From Hydractinia symbiolongicarpus (Eukaryota; Cnidaria; Hydrozoa; Anthoathecata; Hydractiniidae), in assembly GCF_029227915.1 (NCBI RefSeq), contig NC_079877.1, positions 31,151,851-31,215,850 of the forward strand: 64,000 nucleotides of DNA, given 5' to 3'. Position numbers and translations under genes: made by a program. Within the stretch, counting starts at the first letter, position 1; each line of letters starts with the position of its first letter. Below the pieces are notes generated by a model. The model saw nothing but the letters and a program-made list of their open reading frames with translations. It made no database searches and had not been told where the DNA came from. This document shows, piece after piece, positions 1 through 9,620 of this stretch.

Positions 1-1490
1 TATTCTATTTATTCAGATTGCTCGACCAGTTTAAATTATCGTAACCTTGGGGAGCGATTTATTACTCTGGTGTTATTTTCTTATTGATAGGCCTGGTAAA
101 TATATTTACGGCAGCATTAAATTATTTTGTATGTCCCGGACTATTGTGAAAACAATTACCCAATTTTGTAAACATACAGACATACACACACTTTTTATTT
201 TCCCACTTTGCAAAAAAACACACATATGTTTTGTGCAAAAAGAGTAAAAACCACAGAAATAATAATTGAAAAAAATGAACTTGAAATGGAGGCTAGCTAA
301 GTACAGCACTCACAATAAAAACAGAGAATAAAATATGACAGACTCACTTTTGTAATTAGAAATAACACCAACCAAACATATTTTGAGGCTGGTCAAAACA
401 AAAACCATAAGGGGCCTGAGACAAACGAGGTTTGTTACGCCGATTTTGCCTATTAACATCCCCACACACCCAGCCACCCCCTTAACGGATACTTTTATTC
501 CTAACCCTAGATAATCCAACCAAAAATTAACTATATAGACATTGAACTTCCGATCGACAGAACAAACCTTTGTAACAAACTTGCAGAGAGCAGAATTTGA
601 AACTTGAAAATGAACCTGTTATGGATGACGTTTGCCATTGTTCAAATAACCAAGAAACTTTATCCCATACCTTCCGCCTTTTTGTTTTAACTACACAGCT
701 AAAACACAAAGAAAGAAGCCATGACCATGACTCATGCCTGAACAGATTATCACCATGAAATAAATATCTTTAGCAAATTTATCTCAACCCTGACCACTTC
801 ACCTTTTTTTGCTGAAAAAATCCACTAAGCGTCACAAACCTATTTTGTTGCCCGCCCCTAGCTAGCTATAGGCAGATTTCTTTGTTTACATTTTTTCATT
901 GGTCCTAACATGTGTGTGCTCTATGATGCTTTTGTAAGAAGAAATCTGCTAGAACATTTTTTAATTTTAGCAAGATCTAGCTAGCATATTATTGCATGCC
1001 ACAAGAGGAGATGTCAGTTGCTGAAACTAAACAAAGAAAACTGTCTGTGGTGTTTAGCTAGAAATTAGACTATAATATAAGTAACACAAAAATCGACATA
1101 TAGTTATATAAATATTGTGCTATAAAGCATCGTCTGGTATTCTTCTCTGAGGAGTTACCAAACACCTATCAGTGATATCAGTTATTAGTTTATAACTGCC
1201 TAGCTAGCAACGTACCACCATCAAAACTTTTTTGCAACTCAGCCTTTTTTCCCTTTCTTCTTCTCTCTGAGCTTTTAAGTTTAAACAAACTGGCTATAGC
1301 TAAACTAGATCTTGGTGGATAATTTCACAATACTTCTTTTTATGGTCCTTAAGTTGCCATCTACAAAGGAAGAGCAGTATAGGATTCGATCAATTAGCAA
1401 GTTTAGTGTCTTGCACAGCTCAAAACGCCATCTTTCTTTTTTGCAATAAACGGATTGATTAGTTGACGAAAACATAACAAAGCTGATATT
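1..1490. other. Non-coding stretch, no gene recognised
   Basis: AT-rich DNA with several CTAGCTAG-like words, for example near 860, 970 and 1200. The short open frames here are 60-70 codons, start at arbitrary ATGs and show no recognisable motif or splice context. It could be intergenic or part of a long intron. I see no tRNA-like or other RNA gene. Confidence 0.6.
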
Positions 1491-1493
1491 AGC

Positions 1494-1594
1494 TATTATA
1501 TCCATTTTCGCTAGAAATGGATATTATATTCATTTCATGAAGCCGTACATATGGATATAATATCCATTCTGCATTATCGCTATTATATCCATTT
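1494..1594. repeat. Cluster of inverted and direct repeats (TATTATATCCATTT)
   Basis: The 14-mer TATTATATCCATTT occurs at 1494-1507 and again, exactly, at 1581-1594. An inverted copy at 1515-1528 matches in 13 of 14 positions. A near-perfect 17-bp palindrome, ATGGATATAATATCCAT, sits at 1551-1567. The first pair can form a hairpin with a 7-nt loop, and the outer copies are direct repeats. It may be the remnant of a small palindromic element or nested miniature transposon, or simply AT-rich slippage. No target-site duplication was identified. Confidence 0.6.
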
Positions 1595-4309
1595 TTCTTA
1601 GGTGACTATGTTGTAATTTAATGATGTGAAAGTTATGTTTTTACAGGAGTATACAAGTCTTCTTGCCTCTTACCAGACTATCCTTAGTTAATATAAAATC
1701 GGGTTCAAAGTAGTGTTTGGTATGTATTGACAGATACATACTGTGTAACTATTCAAGCAGTGAGATGCAAATTTGTGAAATAATTGTAATTGATTTTGGA
1801 CGATTTAGAGAAGGCGAAGATTAATCACGTGTTAAAGGATAATTATATCTTTTGGGATCAAAATTAAATTTTATTGCACCGTTATTTTTGAAGTGCATCG
1901 ATATCCCTGACATTTTTGGAAGTAAAGTCGAAATAAAATGTTGTTAAGTAAGAGAGAGAGAGTTATTTAAGTTCTGGCGTCTTCATTTTGTCTGCGTGTG
2001 TAACTGTTTTGATATCGTCGGATACCGACTGGCTTTCGATTTTGTTTCAACCGTTGCAGCAAAATCAAGAACGGTATCGCATTTGCTATTCCGTGGGTCC
2101 GTGGCATGACCAGAAAATAAGCTGCACGCAGTCAGTTACAACACACAGACGTCGGCTACCGCTACGTTAAACTTATTTTCGCTTAGACTAAAACTCGGAA
2201 AGTAGAGCTTAAAAGCATTTGATTAAACACGGAAGAGGGTATTGCAAAAGAGAAAGAATTATTTTGTCATTAAAAACCAAGACACAATTCAGGGATAATT
2301 TTTAATGATTTTGGATCTTTCCACAAATTGTTAAAATAAAACACGAACCTAGGCCAACTTTAGCCTGGTATAGACTTTACAAGTGTCTCTTTTTTTGGAC
2401 AAGCCATGCAGTGCTTCAACAACAGGCTAACTATCACCTTTTCTCGCAAATGTTTTTCGATACGAATTGTACCTAGTGTCATCTTCTATAAAAGTATGCG
2501 ACCTTCCTTGCTTTTACTTTTTCCACTTTTTCATGACGAAGATGTCGTTCGAAAATAAGGCGTTACTACTATTTTATCAATTCAAGTTGCATCATTTTGA
2601 TCACGTGATGTTAACAAAGCTAAGCCGAGGTCTTCCTTCTAAAAAAATAGCATACCTTTTTCGTCAACTTTAAAGGAGAATAAACACAGATGAGCACAGT
2701 TTTCGTGTGATTATAATAAAATTGATTGAAGTCAGTATAATTTTTACCTCTCTGAAAATATGCTAGGCAGTAATTTAGTACTTATATAAATACTAGGGCA
2801 GTGTCCACACTGGTGCGACCGCTGCGTGCATCAATTTTTCAGTTCAAATAAATAAGTTTTCTTGCGAATGGTCATATATATCATCACTTTTGTTGAAGGC
2901 CAATTTATATGTATATATATTACAGATATTTATTATTGACTGCCTTTCAACCTATTTGTATACCTGAATCAGTTGAATATGCTGCTGGTTCCATACTTTT
3001 TATGCAAGAACTTATCCTATTTTCTGCAAAGCTTGCATATGCGCAGCAGTTGGAAAAGTGGTACGCTACGATAGGTGACCAATTTGCAATACCGCGAAAT
3101 TCATTTTTCCATCGTTCAGTACGGCTAGGGCAGGTTAACTTTTCATTGGAAAATTTTTGGCCATGAAAAAACAGAATATAATGCGCGGGAAGAGGCCACA
3201 TTGCGTAGTTACTTTTCAGCATTGGAAATTGACGAAGCATAGTATAACAAAACCAAACGTACTTTTTGTTTTTAAAGTAAATATTTACAATGTGAAAATA
3301 AAGAAAAGTCACATACCTATCAAAATAATAACAAAAAATAGAGAGCAAAAAAGTGTTTGATCCTTATGTGTTAGACCAGCTATCAACATGATATAAAAAG
3401 AGTTTTCATATAAAAGCTGTAATAGAAAATTAACGAGAAACGAAGTGTTGGATCATGATCTCTCAAATCAGCTCAATTTCTACAACTGACAAATTGGTAC
3501 ATCCAATATTTTCTGTCTAATGATTTTGATATTTTTGTGGTTGCTAACCAAAATTTTCTTGAAGTCCGTAGGACCACTTTTGCTGAAAATGAAAAAGTAA
3601 TCACAGGTTTTCTGTTGGTTTTGTTTGATGGGTGAAAACGATGCGACAAAGCCAGTTATGTCTAAAAAAGAGGAGCATTATACAGAATTAGTTTGCTTGT
3701 ACAGAATCAGGGATTTTTTATTCACAGAATACAGAGAATCGTCAACTTCATCTGTGTATAAAATTTTTCTCAATATGTACCTTGAGATTATTGCAGTATT
3801 GTTTCAAGATTTTTTCAGATACAATTTTGTTTTTTATAAGCAACCCGTTTATGGGCAACTGGACTTGATTTCAAAAAGTATTAAGCAACTTCAGTTCTTG
3901 ACAATTCCAAACATAAGCAACTGTCTAAATTAGTATTGCACATGAATAATTCAAAGCCCAAGAGAAACGCACTATTTTCGTCTTCGTGGGCCGAAATTGT
4001 GCCTTTTCCTTGTTGTATTTCCCTTTAAAAAACTACCAGTAAATTAAGCCTGATTGCAATTTTTCTTTTCTTTATTATAACACCGAAAAGTTTATCAAGA
4101 AAAATAAGCAACCATTAAGCAACTTGAGATACAAAAATTGGTCAAAAAGTAAGCAACTTGAGTTCTTATCAAAATCCTAAGTTGTTTATAAAAAAAATCA
4201 CGCATCATAGAATCAATTTTTAGCAGTTGGAAACATATCCGCTAAAATTTCTCTACAATAAAGTAAATCATTATGCTAAGCAAAATATGTATCAGACTTA
4301 TTCACTTAC
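1595..4309. other. Non-coding stretch with minor repeats
   Basis: No gene is supported. The stretch contains a short AG microsatellite near 1952-1962, a perfect 6-bp-stem hairpin CAGTGT-CC-ACACTG at 2809-2822, a region around 2909-3360 that is open on both strands but has no recognisable protein, and AGCAACTT-type repeats between about 3838 and 4160. An unrecognised 102-codon frame at 3625-3933 has no splice or domain support and overlaps that repeated motif. The stretch may be intron or intergenic sequence for the minus-strand exon that begins at 4310. Confidence 0.5.
3838..4165. repeat. Degenerate AAGCAACTT repeats
   Basis: The motif AGCAACTT or AGCAACY recurs at least six times over about 330 bp. 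Two copies are longer: the stretch around 3876-3910 (AAGCAACTTCAGTTCTTG) closely matches that around 4148-4170 (AAGCAACTTGAGTTCTTA). Spacing is irregular, so this is a dispersed or decayed duplication rather than an array. Confidence 0.5.
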
Positions 4310-4435
4310 CAATAGCAGTTGATGGTGCTGAGGGTGAATAAGGGGAAGATACATTGGTAAAAAGTCTTTTGCTTGGAGTTAATGGACTATCTGAAATTGA
4401 AGATGTCGATGCTCGTTTCTTGGGTGTACTTTGTT
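4310..4435 (-). CDS. Candidate internal exon, Ser/Thr/Pro-rich, of an unrecognised gene
   Basis: On the minus strand this 126-bp stretch is preceded by a pyrimidine-rich acceptor (TTGCCTTTAG) and followed by a consensus donor (G|GTAAGTG). One frame is open throughout and encodes about 41 residues. It begins QSTPKKRASTSS and continues with DSPLTPSKRLF and SSPYSPSAPS, a low-complexity basic and Ser/Pro-rich linker of the kind found in nuclear or cytoskeletal proteins. The length is a multiple of three, so skipping it would keep frame. It lies about 130 bp downstream of the stop of the helicase fragment on the same strand. It could be a further exon of that helicase-bearing gene or belong to another gene. 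I do not recognise the protein, and no partner exons were found towards position 1. Confidence 0.4.
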
Positions 4436-4564
4436 CTAAAGGCAAGTAACAAATTTCATGAAGAGGGAAAGGTAGTATTTATATGCTAGCTGTTGAATAG
4501 ATAAATCATTGAAAGTTTTGTCTACTTGTTTTGGTTGTGTTAGAATGAAAAAATTCACAACTCA

Positions 4565-5104
4565 TCAAAATATTTGTACAATGCAAAGGTTTTCTAACAA
4601 AACAAAACAACAATTTCTAACAATTCTCGACAATGCAACATAAGTCAATCCTGGTGATTTTTCACTGCTGCCAAGGTCAATCCACACCATTGGTAGAGTA
4701 AGACCTTGTGATTTGTGAATTGTAATGGCCCAAGCTAATTTTAAAGGAAATTGTGTCGTTTCAAAGTTTGACCCATATGATTCAGAAGTGCTTGAGCAGG
4801 GTGCAATTGGCACAACATTGTCGTTATTAAAACATGGACCAGAATAAGTGTCAAATTGAACAAGAATTGCTACTGGAAAGAGTTCGTAAGCAGATGCATA
4901 CACGATGTTATGAATGGTTCCTAAAGAACCATTGCACAAACCCACTTCTGTCCAAAGATTCCTTGTGAGCATCACTCTGGCACCTACAGCTAAATAAATA
5001 CCTGGTGACAGACCACCCATATCATCAGCAGAAAATTTCTGCTGCTCATCATATGATGGCGAAGCCAGCAAATCTTCAACTGTTTTCAGCTGTATCTCCA
5101 TCAT
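4565..5104 (-). pseudogene. C-terminal fragment of a PIF1-like (SF1B) DNA helicase
   Basis: The 179-residue open frame covers the last part of a PIF1-family helicase, of the kind found as repetitive PIF1-like genes in many invertebrates and in Helitron-type transposons. Residues 26-62 (ADDMGGL, then GARVMLTRNLWTEVGLCNGS) match the region before the 2B-like segment. IHKSQGLT at 129-136 is motif V and TYVALSR at 154-160 is motif VI. The Walker A and B half is absent; in-frame stops occur a few codons before the first Met. After motif VI the sequence departs from the family pattern and ends within 20 residues, which suggests a frameshift or read-through into an intron. The catalytic ATP-binding half is missing, so the piece cannot act alone. 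It could instead be a 3' exon of a spliced gene, with missing exons beyond the GC-rich segment at 5105-5216. Confidence 0.75.
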
Positions 5105-5216
5105 TCCGCGACCTTTACATTCAACATGAGACCACAGCTACGAACGCAGAAATTTTTTGCAAGAAAGACTACGCACCCAGGGCCTCCGGGAGTGGCCGCC
5201 TTCAGGCGGTCGATTA
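5105..5216. other. GC-rich segment with hairpin at the 5' break of the helicase fragment
   Basis: Base composition rises sharply over about 5169-5212 compared with the AT-rich surroundings. A hairpin with stem GGCCGCC / GGCGGTC (one G-T pair) and loop TTCA lies at 5194-5211, followed by an abrupt return to A-rich DNA (ATTAAATTAAAAAAAA). This looks like the end of a mobile or retroposed sequence, or a relic of the helicase-carrying element. No family was recognised, and no tRNA-type A or B box is evident. Confidence 0.35.
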
Positions 5217-5994
5217 AATTAAAAAAAAGTTGCATCCTCAAAACCCTTAATCCTTAAAACATGAAACATCATCAGAAATTTTATCAGATTTGTTGATATG
5301 ATGAAGAATAAGGTAAAACATTTAAGTCATGTTTTAGACAACTTACAATTTCAGTATGTGTAGCATAACAGGTAAATAGCGTGTTGTTATTGACAAAGTG
5401 CAGATATTTGTTTTTTTAACAACAAAAAGAATTTGAAATATATTGGAGCGCAGGTGACTAGCTATCTTTGCGCATTGAAATGAATGCAAAGCCGTATTCT
5501 GCATGTTCAAAAGCATTTTTATAGGGGAAATAATGTCGTTAAAATCTATTTTATAGTTTTTATCCATTTCGTACAGCATATATGAAAATGCTATTAAATT
5601 TCTTCAGATTTTAACTGAAAAAAAGAAATGGCAAAACAAAAAAAAATAGCAGCTGAACTAGCAAAACTTATTAAAATCCATTACACTGTGTGACATTTCA
5701 TTTAAAATGCTCTTATTATATTATAATTCATTATCGGTTCCCAATATGATAATGTATTCTCTCAAATAAAAGTATGATATAAAATTATTGTTTAATATTA
5801 ATTTATTTGTGGTTGGCTAAAAAAACTACCAATAAAATGTTTGTTCGCAGAAATATTTTTTTTGTCATCGCGCACGTACAGATATATCTGTACAGATATG
5901 AAGACAAGTTGAACGTGGAAGGTTAAGAATATAGCTTCGTATTGTATTTAATAATGGTTTAGATAAGAGAAGTTCTGCTGAAAAAAACTAAATA
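5217..5994. other. Non-coding, upstream region of the GPCR gene
   Basis: AT-rich and without a supported gene. It separates the minus-strand helicase relic from the plus-strand GPCR, so the two are transcribed away from each other. It contains the 18-bp palindrome at 5876-5893. No convincing TATA box or initiator can be assigned. Confidence 0.5.
5876..5893. promoter_or_regulatory. Perfect 18-bp palindrome upstream of the GPCR
   Basis: GTACAGATATATCTGTAC reads identically on both strands and lies about 110 bp before the GPCR start codon. The half-site is followed by one more partial copy (TACAGATATG to 5900). It could bind a dimeric transcription factor. It may equally be a chance product of AT-rich DNA or lie in an intron. 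Confidence 0.3.
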
Positions 5995-6001
5995 TTTCCA
6001 G
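5995..6001 (+). other. Splice-acceptor signal directly before the GPCR start codon
   Basis: TTTCCAG ends one base before the ATG of the GPCR and is preceded by a branch-like ACTAAAT at about 5987. Either a 5' untranslated exon is joined here or a spliced leader is added in trans. The ATG is the first in the resulting exon, which supports the chosen start. Confidence 0.5.
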
Positions 6002-6002
6002 C

Positions 6003-6878
6003 ATGGCTTTTACTAACACTTCGGAGGCAATAACATGTGGAGTTATTTTGCATCAGATACTACCCTATAAACATGTCGAAATAAATATAATTGTAAACAC
6101 AATTCTAACGATGATTTTGACAGTATTTATCATCATAGTAAATGGATGTTTTTTCGGACTTCTTCTTGTGAAATTGGAAGTGAGAAAGTCAGTAAATGTT
6201 TTATACGTAATGCTATCAACATCAGATCTGATTTTTGGCCTAAGTGTTTTAGCGATAACATCTGTGTTTGTAACTGGCGACTTAAATGACTTTTGTAAAA
6301 TACGTGCAGCGATGGTTGTCCTTAAATACATTCTTGGTTCAATGTCACTTTCGACTGTTCTTGCTATTACAATTGAAATCTACCTAGCTGTTAGATGCCT
6401 GTTCAGGCACAAAGAGATAAAAGAGACAAAGGTTCTGCTATTTACGTTGCTTGCTGTATGGGCACTATGTGTTGCTGTACCGATATTGGCAGCATATATG
6501 CAACACTGGTGGAGAAATTACTTGGTAATTTTTGCTTTTTACAGTGTTGTTGTATTTACAATGATTGTTCTTAGTCAACGGAAAGTTCATTGTGCTATTC
6601 GTAGCAGCTTGAGATTAAGGGGTGGTCAAAAGCATTCGTTGAAAACAGCTATCCTGTTGCTAATTTGTTACGTTGTGTCTTTTCTCCCGCTCATTGTATC
6701 GCATTTTCTTCTTCTTTTTAAAGTAAATGACTTGTTTGTTAACAGCTATATAACCCCTTGGGCGTGTTTTATCGCCACATTTAATCCTTTGTTTAATGGA
6801 CTAATTTATTCGTTAAGACTACCAGCAGTGAAAGTTTATTTTCAAAGAACAGTGGCTACCAAAAGTACTCAGGTTTAA
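6003..6878 (+). CDS. Class A (rhodopsin-like) G protein-coupled receptor, orphan
   Basis: This 291-residue, single-exon protein has seven hydrophobic segments at roughly 28-55, 64-90, 98-132, 141-166, 172-193, 212-238 and 248-270. Class A landmarks are visible: N47 in TM1 (VNGCFF), D75 in TM2 (LSTSDL), C98 at the start of TM3, W153 and P160 in TM4, P229 in TM6 (SFLP), and NGLIY at 265-269 for NPxxY. The N-terminus is short, with one N-glycosylation sequon at N5. It would sit in the plasma membrane; the ligand is unknown. Key residues deviate. The E/DRY motif reads E125-I-Y, so the arginine is replaced by isoleucine. CWxP reads SFLP and NPxxY has Gly for Pro. The short second extracellular loop has no cysteine to pair with C98. 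Overall it resembles the short intronless orphan receptors expanded in cnidarians; the subfamily is not assigned. Confidence 0.9.
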   Translation: MAFTNTSEAITCGVILHQILPYKHVEINIIVNTILTMILTVFIIIVNGCFFGLLLVKLEVRKSVNVLYVMLSTSDLIFGLSVLAITSVFVTGDLNDFCKIRAAMVVLKYILGSMSLSTVLAITIEIYLAVRCLFRHKEIKETKVLLFTLLAVWALCVAVPILAAYMQHWWRNYLVIFAFYSVVVFTMIVLSQRKVHCAIRSSLRLRGGQKHSLKTAILLLICYVVSFLPLIVSHFLLLFKVNDLFVNSYITPWACFIATFNPLFNGLIYSLRLPAVKVYFQRTVATKSTQV

Positions 6879-7230
6879 TGGAGATATCTGCCGCATGCGA
6901 AAGAAAAAGTCATAATTTGGTCTAACGAAACTTGCTCAAACTAAAATGGCTTGTCCTAGCTTGTAAAAAATCAATTAGATAAATTTTTACTTAATGTAAA
7001 CACTAAATAACGTGAAAATTTAACTTTGTTTCGGCTTTTTCCGCAATTATTGTGTGGAGAAACATGAACACCGTTTCCCATATATTTAGATATCTTTAAA
7101 TGGCAATTAGAATCAATGCAATAGTTCTATTGAATATTAAACAAAGGCATAAGTTTACTAACCAAAAGAGATCCTGGAAAATTTGCTTGGAGAGATTTTT
7201 TTGGAAATGTCTTTAATGTAAACGCTAAAC
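6879..7230. other. 3' flank of the GPCR, no gene
   Basis: AT-rich DNA between the GPCR stop and the minisatellite. The phrase TTAATGTAAAC followed by CTAAA occurs near 6991 and again near 7213, immediately before the minisatellite, suggesting a small local duplication. It probably holds the 3' untranslated region of the receptor. Confidence 0.5.
7136..7141 (+). terminator. Possible polyadenylation signal of the GPCR
   Basis: ATTAAA, the common variant signal, lies 258 bases after the stop codon. No AATAAA occurs closer on this strand. In DNA this AT-rich a hexamer is weak evidence. Confidence 0.25.
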
Positions 7231-8055
7231 ATACCTGAATGCATGATACCTGGATGCATGATACCTTGATGCATGATACCTGGATGCATGATACCTGGAT
7301 ACATGATACCTGGATACATGATACCTGAATGAATGATAGCTGGATACATGATACCTGAATGCATGATACCTGAATGCATGATGCCTGGATGCATGATACC
7401 TGAATGAATTATACCTGGATACATGATACCTGAATACATGATACCTGAATGCATGATACCTGGATGCATGATACCTGGATGCATGATACCTGGATACATG
7501 ATACCTGAATGAATGATACCTGGATACATGATACCTGAATGCATGATACCTGGATACATGATACCTGAATGAATGATAGCTGGATACATGATACCTGAAT
7601 GCATGATACCTGAATGCATGATACCTGGATGCATGATACCTGAATGAATGATACCTGGATGCAATATACCTGAATGCATGATACCTGAATGCATGATACC
7701 TGGATGCATGATACCTGGATGCATGATACCTGGATGCATGATACCTGGATACATGATACCTGAATGAATGATACCTGGATACATGATACCTGAATGCATG
7801 ATACCTGGAAGCATGATACCTGGATACATGATACCTGAATGAATGATACCTGGATACATGATACCTGAATGAATGATACCTGGATACATGATACCTGAAT
7901 GCATGATACCTGGATGCATGATACCTGGATACATGATACCTGAATGAATGATACCTGGATACATGATACCTGAATGCATGATACCTGGATACATGATACC
8001 TGAATGCATGATACTTGGATACATGATACCTGGATGCATGATGCCTCGGTACATA
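7231..8055. repeat. 15-bp minisatellite, about 55 units
   Basis: The unit ATACCTGRATRCATG (15 bp, with variants such as AATGA for the last bases) runs for about 825 bp with no insertion or deletion: every 60 bases hold exactly four units. Variation is nearly confined to three positions, and a two-unit pattern (GGATACATG then GAATGAATG) recurs. Because 15 is divisible by three, the minus strand is open in all three frames (218-298 codons), giving pentapeptide repeats such as GIMHP, RYHVS and QVSCI. No start context, splice signal or non-repetitive domain supports translation, so it is called a repeat. Confidence 0.95.
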
Positions 8056-9560
8056 ATACATGCAATTTACAGATTTTTTAATGTAATACCACAGCATACA
8101 GTAAATTTACCAACAAGTAATTAAACACCGTTTTGTAAAGCGGTGGCTACTGCGTAGGTGCTAGTAACTAGGTAGCGGACAAAATTACTAGTTTAAAATA
8201 CGAAATCTGAAACAATCAAATCCGAAACAATCAACCAGCTAGCTAAACAACAGAAATAATATACAGCATTTTAAATGATCAATAGGTGTATATACTAGTT
8301 ATTATCCCCTGGAATAATCAACTTTGTTCGACAGACAGCCAACGGTTATTTTTATAGAAACTAAAATAAAACTAAAATAAAACCCAAGTACCACTAATTG
8401 TTAATTGAGTTAATTGAGAATGCACTCTCATCGAATCGAAAAACTTTACACTTTTGCCAAAAATTGTATTACAGTAAAAGGTGTAGCTGCCAAACTGCAC
8501 TTAGCATAAAAAAGATTTTTATGCAGCCAAATTTCGTTTTTAGCCAGAGATCGCTAACTGCTAGCTAGATAGCCCCCGGTTACAGCTTAGTAAAAATCAT
8601 ATTGGTAAAGTAACACAAATACCAATAATGTTGGCTAAGATCAAAGTTTGCGCACCAAAATAAATAATAAGGCTAGCTAGCTACCTGGATTTTGATGCTC
8701 CGTCAAAATCTATACATTTGTAGCCAAAATTTAGAAATTGGCGAGTTTAAAATTTGTATGTGGCCAATAAACTTGACAATAATCTATTTCAACATGAAAA
8801 AACGTAAAGAAACCGAAAATGAAAAGCTTTCAGAATAAAAAAAAAAATTAAAAAAAACAGACTTCAACGTCAACGCAGCAGCTTTTAAAATAACCGTAGT
8901 TAACCATGATTGATTAACGACATGCTAGCATTAAAAAAAGCCGATTATAATCGGGTTCGGCATGAAAATTGGCCTTAAAATATCGCATTTCGTGTTTTCG
9001 TAACGCACAAAAGGACAGGCGAAATACGGCTATCATTAAGAAAATAGTCGGTAACCTAAAGATAAATCCACGGCTTTACCCGTACCTTACATATATCGCA
9101 TATCATGTGTTTGCAGCACAACTACAGAATGGCGTATCGCTAATGTGTTACGATTTTTATTATTGATATGGACACGGTAAATATCTGATGCCTGGTCTCG
9201 ACATCCGAAAATGTGCAGTTGGAGTTGAATCAATGTGTTGCCTAAAACTTTATTACAGCTTCTTTTATGTACATTTATCTTGCACATATTTTTTAAGGAA
9301 TTGGTAACATGTTTGTTGTTTTTTTCAAAAACTTAACCTGTGAAACACCCATGACGAGGTTAAAGTTATGCGATAAATTCGTATTGTTTACATAGCCAAA
9401 AGCTAGTAACCTTTCTTACGCAATACTTTCTATTGTTACTACGTTTCTTTCTCTATTGTCCGAACGCTTTTTAGAGCGGGGGCATTGTTTCTATTATAAT
9501 AGTTTGGGTAACCAGGATATCACAGTTAAAGTAATTTATTACGTTCATTTTTTACATATA
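8056..9560. other. Non-coding stretch between the minisatellite and the deaminase-like gene
   Basis: No gene recognised. It contains several CTAGCTAG words and a perfect 9-bp-stem hairpin (GCATAAAAA, loop AGA, TTTTTATGC) at 8504-8524. Short open frames at 8969-9166 (plus) and 9087-9287 (minus) overlap each other and have no recognisable motifs. Confidence 0.55.
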
Positions 9561-9566
9561 TTTATT
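9561..9566 (-). terminator. Polyadenylation signal of the deaminase-like gene
   Basis: TTTATT on the plus strand is AATAAA on the minus strand, 55 bases after the stop codon of the gene ending at 9621. The canonical hexamer at this distance supports that gene as transcribed, with a short 3' untranslated region. Confidence 0.5.
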
Positions 9567-9620
9567 TCACATTTTTAAAAGTTTGAATAATTTGAAAAAA
9601 GTCGTGTTAATTTTTTGAAT

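Noticed and set aside
527-709. Possible BED-type zinc finger (KTKRRKVWDKVSWLF...C....C)
   Set aside because: The cysteine spacing is CxxxxC rather than CxxC, no histidines follow, and the frame is only 60 codons.
1988-2673. Short plus-strand frames at 1988-2170 and 2467-2673
   Set aside because: 60-68 codons, no motif, no splice or regulatory context.
2909-3360. Overlapping frames open on both strands
   Set aside because: Neither translation resembles a known family; opposing open frames of this length occur by chance. A relic of a repeat remains possible.
3625-3933. 102-codon plus frame
   Set aside because: No recognisable motif, no splice context, and its 3' part overlaps the AGCAACTT repeats.
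6065-6331. 88-codon frame antisense to the GPCR
   Set aside because: Shadow of the receptor coding sequence.
7158-8097. Three long minus-strand frames (218-298 codons) as proteins
   Set aside because: They are a consequence of a stop-free 15-bp unit; they overlap completely in three frames and have no splice, domain or non-repeat support.
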